From NCBI GenBank assembly GCA_947650365.1, contig OX393553.1:35218353-35282352 (forward strand): a DNA stretch of 64,000 bases, written 5' to 3'. Shown in pieces: positions 57,375 through 64,000 of this stretch. The notes beneath the pieces are model-generated. The model worked only from the letters and a program-made list of their open reading frames with translations. It made no database searches and was not told the DNA's origin. Every line of letters starts with the position of its first letter. The first letter of the stretch is position 1. The stretch is from Chamaelirium japonicum. Taxonomy: Eukaryota > Streptophyta > Magnoliopsida > Liliales > Melanthiaceae. A program made the translations under genes and the position numbers.

Positions 57375-57722
57375 TTTTTTTTTTGGAATGTTAATTAGTG
57401 CTCTCTCTCTCCCCCTTAATAACAAGTGAATCTATGGCCGCCGAAGGCAGCCGTCCAAGTTCCAACGGGCACGGGCATTTAGTAGTTATGATATATAAAA
57501 AATGTACCTTTATTGTATTGTTACAACAATTTCTTTGGATGCAATATTAGCCGTTGGATTCCCTTCTCGGGATCTTCAGGTATTTGGACTAATTATCCTA
57601 AACATTAAGCAATCATCGGTATACACAAGCATGTCAAAAGGGTGACCTCTATGAATTTTGATTAGACCTAACCCTAATTAAATTATCACAAAATTGTTGC
57701 AAGGCAAGATGTCTGCTTAAAT

Positions 57723-57959
57723 TTTTTTTTTTTGGGTACATGAAAGGGGGGTGGGGTCACCACAAGACCCCAAAGAAGTCGCCACAGTAGGGCGCAAAAC
57801 AGCTACATCACAGCTCTCGACCAACAAGAAACTGCCACACCAACTTAAGGAAAACAAAGAGCACAAAACTCTCATAAACAAAAACACAAAAGAAAACGCA
57901 CAGGGCAAAGCCCACAACACATAGGAAGGAGCCGCCGCATGGCCAAAGGAGGTATCACA
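57723..57959 (-). mobile_element. Short LINE/SINE insertion with A-tail
   Basis: T-run at 57723-57733 (A-tail on the minus strand) and an 11-bp perfect duplication TCTGCTTAAAT (57712-57722, 57960-57970). 237 bp with no coding sense; probably a LINE 3' end or a SINE. It is absent from the paired duplicate, where TGTCTGCTTAACACTTAAAA reads straight through (58650). Confidence 0.78.
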
Positions 57960-58155
57960 TCTGCTTAAATCTTAACATCTAAAAAAAAAAACCTAAAGGG
58001 GACAAGGGAGCATCATGGTGGAGACAAGAATGAAAGTAGGGAGTTGGAAACCATTGTATAGCAATAGAAGGTAGTACAAATCCCATGCAATGCACAGACA
58101 ATTGTAATGCTGCTCGATCGTATCACACCTCCAGTACCAAATCCGCTCCCCATTG

Positions 58156-58156
<1 letters not shown>

Positions 58157-58206
<50 letters not shown>
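58157..58206. repeat. (GA)n microsatellite
   Basis: About 24 GA units. Confidence 0.9.
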
Positions 58207-58209
<3 letters not shown>

Positions 58210-58331
58210 TGGGAGGCTGCTATGTGACACCAAAGGCCTTCATTTTATAAATATTTACTGGTGATACTGTGCAATGTATGGACGGTTACGATGATGCTCA
58301 AACGAGTCGCACATCCACATCGAATCCAGCT

Positions 58332-58434
<103 letters not shown>

Positions 58435-58790
58435 GAGACTGGCGTTTATTGTAGTGCTGCAATAGTTTCTTTGGATGCGATATCGCCCGTTGGATGTCCT
58501 TCTCGGGTATCATGGGGCATTCGGACTAATAGTACTAAATAACAGGCACCCATCAATACAAACAAGAATGTCCAAACTACGAAGGGTGATCTCTACGAGC
58601 TATCATTAGGCCTAATCCCAGTCAAATTTCCACAAGATTGCTGCACTGCAAGATGTCTGCTTAACACTTAAAACATCTAAAGCGACAAGGCAGCATCAGG
58701 GTGGAGCACTCCCGACAACAATGGAAGAAGGGAGTTGGAAACCATTAAGGTGTATTGCAATAGCAGGGAATTCGGTACAGCTCCGGATAA

Positions 58791-59273
58791 ACTGGACCCA
58801 TCCTTGAGATCAGCTAAAAATTGAGAAAAAAAACTTAATTGTACTAACACAGAATTTTCAGGGCTGTGTCTATTTGCACCAACAGAATTAGTGATGACAC
58901 CCAAATTTTTTTCTATGTTTATCCTCATCCCCAACATCTAGCCGGGCGCCATTGATGTCGCTCCTATTGCCCTCCGTCTCGGCCGCCACCTCAGTCTCCT
59001 CTGTCATCTATTTTTCCGACGGCATCCTCTGTCGCCTCTTCCTCATCTCCCTTTTTTCTTTTTCTCTTCTCCTCCTCCTCCATCTTTTCTGTGCGAAAAT
59101 CCTAATCCGTTGGCCCTCCTCCGAGAGAGCTAGCGGCTTATGGTTCCTGTGCGAAAACAATGGAGGAAGAAGAATAAGGGAGGTAGGAGGAGAGCGGTTG
59201 GGCGGGGTGGGGACGACCGCGGAGGGGTGGGCGGTCAGGCATGAACGATGGTGGTGAAGGACCCAGAGAAAGG
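58791..59273. other. Unassigned spacer
   Basis: No recognisable gene. Short frame at 58952-59257 has no known domain. Confidence 0.4.
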
Positions 59274-59574
59274 TAGGGATGGCAACGGTGCGGTTTAAAA
59301 TCGTGAACCACGGAAAACTTCACCGCATGGTGCAGTTTTGGTTTGCCAAAATATAAAACCGTCGCGGTGCGGTTTCGGTTTGCAATTTCGGTGTTGCGGT
59401 GCAGTTTCGGTTTTGCCCAAAACCGTAAAAAACCGCACCGTTTAGACCATTATAATGTTAAACCGCGATGCACCGCACCGCATGGTGTGGTTTCGGTTTT
59501 ACATATGGTACACCATCGCGGCGGTTTCGGTTTTGCCCAAAAGCACACCCGAAACCGCACCGTTGCCATCCCTA
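59274..59574. mobile_element. hAT-like MITE (GGTGCGGTTT type)
   Basis: 301 bp with 23-bp perfect inverted termini beginning TAGGGATGGCAACGG (59274-59296, 59552-59574) and flanks GAGAAAGG / GAGAGAGG, an 8-bp duplication with one mismatch. The interior is repeated GGTGCGGTTTCGGTTT words. Same style of termini as the MITE at 37484 (TAGGGGTGGCAA), with a different interior. A partial copy of the interior follows at 59598-59645. Confidence 0.8.
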
Positions 59575-59725
59575 GAGAGAGGGGGGGACATTTTGGAGTT
59601 AAACCACGATGCACCGCACCGCATGGTGCGGTTTCGGTTTCACTAATGCCATGGGTGCGAATGCAGGGACCCATTCATTATAGTAATTTTTTTAAAATGG
59701 ATTAAAAAACAATATGTTTGTAAAG

Positions 59726-60098
59726 AACGGATCCAAAACTTTTAATTTAGCAGTAACGAACTTATATGTCAATTGAATTACCGTATAGACAGTTTAACTG
59801 ATACGTGCCCTGATGTACGATAGTTTGACTGTCGTATAACTTTATATACTGTAGTTTGACTACCTTATAACCTTATACAGTAGTTTGATTGTGTTATAAA
59901 GACCAATGACTTGTTATACGGTAGTCTGATTGTTATAAAAAGACCTCAACAACTAGTATGGACTTATACAACAGTTGGACTTTCGTATAAAAGCTAATGA
60001 GTAGTATTGCGGGAAGTAAACGTCTATTTTTTTTTCTTATACGTCAATTGAACTACCGTATAAGTTGATGTTGCTAAATTAAAAAATTTGGATCCGTT
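59726..60098. mobile_element. Small inverted-repeat element (MITE-like)
   Basis: Termini AACGGATCCAAAACTTTTAA / TTAAAAAATTTGGATCCGTT are inverted (about 60 bp with mismatches: TTTAGCA..., AACTTATA.GTC). The interior repeats TATACGGTAGTTTGATTG-like words. Superfamily and duplication not resolved. Confidence 0.6.
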
Positions 60099-60447
60099 TC
60101 TAATTTTAATTTATAATTTATTTTTTTAAAATGCTGTTTTCGTTATTCTGAATAGGATAATCTATTTCCAATCACTTCTCCGTCACTCCTCTATCACGAA
60201 AATAAGCAAGATGGAATAAAAAAATAGCCCTTTTATCAATCAATTCCCTAGGTGGAGAGAGAAAGAGATGAGAGACAACAAGAAGAGAGAAACAGCGGGG
60301 CAGGTAAGCGGAGAGAGGAGAGAGAGAGAGGAGAGAGGAGAGAGAGGAGAGAGGAGAGAGAGAGATCTCTTTACTTATAAGTAACTACCACCGCAAGGAT
60401 TGCCCGGCGACTATCTTCCCCCCCCCCCGCCCCCCGTTCGATTCTCG

Positions 60448-60499
<52 letters not shown>

Positions 60500-60530
60500 T
60501 TGCTCTAGTATAGTGTTAGGGTTTCTGAAG
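60099..60530 (+). promoter_or_regulatory. Probable promoter/5' leader of the membrane-protein gene
   Basis: A GAGAGAGGA purine block (60313-60366) is followed by a C-run (60419-60436) and CT microsatellites (60450-60500) ending 30 bp before the ATG, a common plant core-promoter/leader arrangement. No TATA box stands out. Confidence 0.4.
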
Positions 60531-60914
60531 ATGAGAAGCGAGGACCAGCTATCCCGTCTCCTCTGCGAGCTCTCTGCCCTCGTCCTCACCATCCTCGGCA
60601 CTCCCCACGCCGCCGCCGGGACGTCTCCGCTGCTGGCGCCGCGGCGGGATCGGGCGGTTGGTGGAAGGCGGGGGCAGATGTCGCCGGTGGGGCTCGCGTT
60701 CCTGCTGCTCGGGGCGTCGCTCGCGCTGCTCCTCTGCGGCTCGCTCACGTTCATGATCGGGTTCATTCTGATGCCGTGGGTGCTCGGCCTCATCTTCTTC
60801 TTCTACTTTGTCGGGTTCCTCTCGAATCTCTCCGGCCTGGGGAGGGCCATCCATGGCCCCGGTGCCGGCGCCTCCTCCGCTGCAGCAACGTCCCCGAAGG
60901 AGATTTCGGGGTAA
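60531..60914 (+). CDS. Small two-helix membrane protein, function unknown
   Basis: 127 aa, first ATG at 60531 following GGGTTTCTGAAG. An N-terminal amphipathic segment (EDQLSRLLCELSALVLTIL), a basic loop (residues 38-47), then two hydrophobic segments at about 52-80 and 82-100 separated by MPW, then a short Ala/Ser/Gly tail. GC-rich coding in AT-rich surroundings, typical of a real 5' exon. I believe similar small proteins are conserved in plants, but I do not know a function. The TAA at 60912 overlaps a consensus donor GGGGTAAG, so this may be exon 1 of a longer gene. Confidence 0.72.
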   Translation: MRSEDQLSRLLCELSALVLTILGTPHAAAGTSPLLAPRRDRAVGGRRGQMSPVGLAFLLLGASLALLLCGSLTFMIGFILMPWVLGLIFFFYFVGFLSNLSGLGRAIHGPGAGASSAAATSPKEISG

Positions 60915-63900
60915 GGAACTTACCGTTGAGGCTCTGAGATTCAAGAACTTGTTCTGATTTCAAATGCCCTTCATTTCCCATTTTCAAATGCTAGGAATCT
61001 TCTGTTCTTGATTTGTAGAGTCGCGTTTTAAGAGTATTGGAAACCTGCTATCGCTGGAGTGGATTATGATGAAGGGGTGTGTGGTATGGTCCCCTTTTCT
61101 CATGATTGGTACAAAGAAAGCTCAATTTTTTGGTGTTTTATGTGTAGTTGGTTGCATCTTATGCTTTTGTTAGGATTGTGTATGAACATGTGGTGCTCTG
61201 TAAATTAGCACTTGGCAGGATTTTTTTTCTTTCAATAATGCATCTGTTTTATTCACGCAAGATCTCTCTTTGTTAGCTCATCTCTATATTTTTCGACATC
61301 TGGTTTAATTCTATTATGTTTTTCCATAAATCTTTTAGTTGGATATATGTTGGTTGTGTAGGAATTATTGTAAGATCATTCAATTGTCTTGCTTAAATTG
61401 TGCCCCTTGGATTGTTATGTTTATTGGAGGTGGACCTAAGTAGATGTTCTCCAGAATGGTGTTCGGGGTTTTTCTTATTGCAGATGAGGGCCCTTTTGGC
61501 CTCACCCAACAAGTAAAGGAACCCCCAATATTGTTAGATGTGAAATGTCAAACTTGCATATGCACGAGAATTTTTTTTCAATGATTTAGGAATCGATTCA
61601 AATGTGTCAAGTCATTCTTCTTCATCCCGAGGGTGCTTGGTAGTCATCTTCCTTTGTATTATTGATACTTGTTGGATCTTTATATCCCTTGTTATCATGT
61701 CCTTTTCAATCCTTCTGGGTGGATCTTATGAGTTCTCTAAGTGTTAACCACTTGACACTCTTTTCCTAGAAGCCTGGTAACTAATCAGTGTATATTATCT
61801 AGAGGTTCATCACCGTTTGTATCACCTTTTCATTAGAATGAGATACACAATGGATAACCTTTATTAAATTCTGTTGAGAAAGATTTTTTATTAGGATGAG
61901 AAGATGTGCATTAACTGGTTAGAAAGCACAGACTTAGTTCACTTTCTTTAAGACAATTGACGCATCCTCTATGCTGCAAAGGAATACGTGAAATTGTCCA
62001 CATGATACAGTCTAATCAGTGTGCACTATATTGCACATAAGTTTGCACTACTTTTTTCCAATCAGAACGGTTCTGATGCACAAGTGTTGCTCGCACTTAT
62101 TTCCGATATCTCCACATATCAAAATTCATAGAAATAATTAGAGAGAAGAATTAGGAATGTGGATGAGTGAAATAGGAGAGGAATGACCTCTTTATATAGA
62201 CTCTAGACCCACCGGTCCACTTAGTTGAAGGGGTGCCCATGGTAACTGTTGGGACAACCGACTAGTAACTAAATGCCAGAGTGGAAGTATTACAAGTGTG
62301 ATAGGTCTCGACTCATCGCATTTGTAATACTGCTTCTTGACTAGTTTTGGCTCTGATGGAGCCTAGAGGTCGCCGGATCTCGTCGTATTCCCCGTTCGAT
62401 TCGGCGGAGCCCGTTGGATCTCGCTAGTCTCGACTGATACACTTCAAAATGTGGCAATACCCGAATAAAATGCTTCAAAACGTGGTAGCACCCGAACGTC
62501 TTGGTCAGTTCGTCAACCATGAGAAGCATATCACTTGTGACCGCATGCTATGAGCTCTACCTGCGGATTATGCAATCCCTAGACCACCAGTTCGGAAGAC
62601 TTGAGAAGGTGGAGGAGTTCATGCGAAGGTCACAACCCAGCTGGACCATGTTGGCTCAATTCGGTTGCTGGGCTCACACCTCGACAGCAAGAAGTACAAG
62701 ACCAAGGTTTTAGACTTCGGTTTCGTGTGTCGGTGTGTTTTCTAAAAATAATTATTGTGGATGTTTGTATTCTAAAAACAATTCATATACACATGTATGC
62801 ACAACTATAAAAGATTTAAATTGAAATATTTAAAAAAAAATCTTTTTTTTTTACATTTTGATTTTTTTCATTCATTTTGACCGAAATAACGAAATTTCGG
62901 TTTCTGCCAAATCCGAAACCAGACACATAATCGAATATCGATTCTTGCCTAGCAGCCACCTGGGTATGCTCATGCACATTAGCATTATATGTAATCATGT
63001 GTTTAGGGAGAAGTCATAATTGCACCTTTGCTTACAAAGAGTCACAAAATTAAGAGGTGATGATGACTAACAATTCTATGCACTGTTCTTTGTGGACGAG
63101 GCTTTGATTGTTCAGTTGTAGCATGGTGCAAGCCGCGCAACATGTTAGAAAAGGCTATCTACTGACTGATTAAAAATGCAATAAGAGCTTCAATTCCTCC
63201 TTCCTATGATGTTGTCTGGATGTGAAATCTCTTGAATTTATATATTTTAGAAGTTTCAGATCAGTAGAAGATAAAGTAAAAAAAAAGACCATATAGTTAG
63301 TGTTTGCGTACTACATTGGTGCTTCTAATCAACAGATGAAGCATCCTACCCAAAACCATGACACAACCATGCACATTCTAACTATCCTTCTAATGGCCAA
63401 GACCTTCAAAAGATGCTGACCAATGTTTAAGTAGCAAAAGTATTTACATCATAATAAATTATTGCTTGTTTAAAGTTCTTTTCCCTTGTCTGACGGTACA
63501 CATAACTACTGGAAAGCCAATGGTAAACACTGCTACTCATTTGACATAGATATTTCTATTGTGTTTCATACTGTAATAGAATTTCTCGTCATGCAATCCT
63601 TACTTGGATATTGAACCACTGATGGGGCCTGTGCATTTTTTGAAATTCAAATCCTTTTTAATACTTCTAAACACTAGGCCGACAATGGGCACTATGCCTA
63701 CATATAGTTATTTTTGAACTTCCAGAAACTTTAATTGTCCACCAATATTTGTCATGTTTGGGTATTATTGCTCATTGTTTGCAGATCTTATAGTTATTAG
63801 GCAGATGATAACATATTATATTTTCTAACAGTGACTTATCATACTCCGATATCATTAAAGCCTCACCTAACATACACATGCCAAAGAATGAACAATTGCA

Positions 63901-64000
63901 AGATAACAATCATTAATCCCACATCTTAGAGCTAATACTACTTGTATCTCCAGCTTTAAGTATAACTTTATATTAGTCATATGTGTAGAGTAGTGCACTT
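60915..64000 (+). other. Downstream AT-rich sequence, intron/3' UTR/intergenic
   Basis: No further exon could be supported. 62090-62720 is less AT-rich, with a TTTATATAGACTC motif at 62190, and may be an LTR fragment, but no ends or duplications were found. The remainder (62720-64000) shows nothing recognisable. Confidence 0.4.

Larger units (their letters stand above)
51731..57387 (+). mobile_element. Mutator-like element (MULE) carrying a DUF1985 gene
   Basis: 5,657 bp. A 49-bp terminal inverted repeat (core 51737-51785 and 57326-57374, starting GAGGTTTTTACCGAAATGGC) and a perfect 9-bp duplication ATGTTAATT (51722-51730, 57388-57396) are diagnostic of a MULE. Inside: facing 91-bp sub-terminal arrays, a plus-strand ORF like the N-terminal domain of MULE transposases, and a convergent minus-strand gene with a DUF1985 domain. 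No MULE catalytic domain, SWIM finger or C48 peptidase is visible, so the copy is probably non-autonomous. DUF1985 is known from Ulp1-bearing (Kaonashi-type) plant MULEs. Confidence 0.88.

Overview
The window is nuclear DNA of a flowering plant. The evidence is an SBP-box (SPL) transcription factor with a miR156 target site, Copia and Gypsy LTR retrotransposons primed by initiator Met tRNA, plant L1-type LINEs, hAT-like MITEs and a Mutator-like element (MULE) carrying a DUF1985 gene. I cannot name the species. There are only two likely host genes. The rest is transposon sequence, much of it nested and dated by target-site duplications (TSDs) that can be read directly.

Layout. 1-4655: a 5'-truncated LINE (1091-2912) with a solo LTR inside it, then the SPL upstream region. 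4656-29409: one SPL gene in three coding exons (4656-5068, 28558-28688, 28808-29409; 381 aa). Its first intron is about 23.5 kb, splits the second zinc site of the SBP domain, and holds most of this half of the window: a Copia remnant (5732-7625), a GGGTCGG-rich hAT-like repeat (to 8081), LTR/TRIM-like debris (8082-9060), a complete Copia with identical 141-bp LTRs (A, 9234-14122), a TRIM (17370-17684), a mini-Copia deletion derivative (C, 19169-20388), and a young Copia (D, 21584-27814) whose reverse transcriptase is split by a 2.4-kb solo LTR (E, 23115-25519).

30152-30677 is a LINE end with a 20-bp TSD. 31528-51458 is an old Copia (G) whose RNase H is split by a hAT-like MITE (37484-37957) and by a 12.1-kb Gypsy/LARD-like element (F, 38068-50211). 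F has a gag gene but no pol and carries long tandem arrays; a 4.2-kb solo LTR (H, 39625-43826) sits inside F. 51731-57387 is a MULE with 49-bp terminal inverted repeats, a 9-bp TSD, facing 91-bp sub-terminal arrays, a stand-alone transposase N-terminal ORF and a convergent four-exon DUF1985 gene. 57388-60530 holds duplicated, GA-rich, MITE-bearing spacer. 60531-60914 encodes a 127-aa two-helix membrane protein. 60915-64000 is AT-rich and unassigned.

How parts relate. The SPL gene is the only regulatory gene; its coding frame, splice sites and miR156 site are intact despite the inserted intron load. Copias A and D both keep AP-IN-RT-RH but lack a recognisable gag, although their LTRs are identical or nearly so, which suggests mobilisation in trans. 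The MULE is probably non-autonomous as read here. Exact coordinates come from reading splice signals and TSDs by eye; no similarity search was run.
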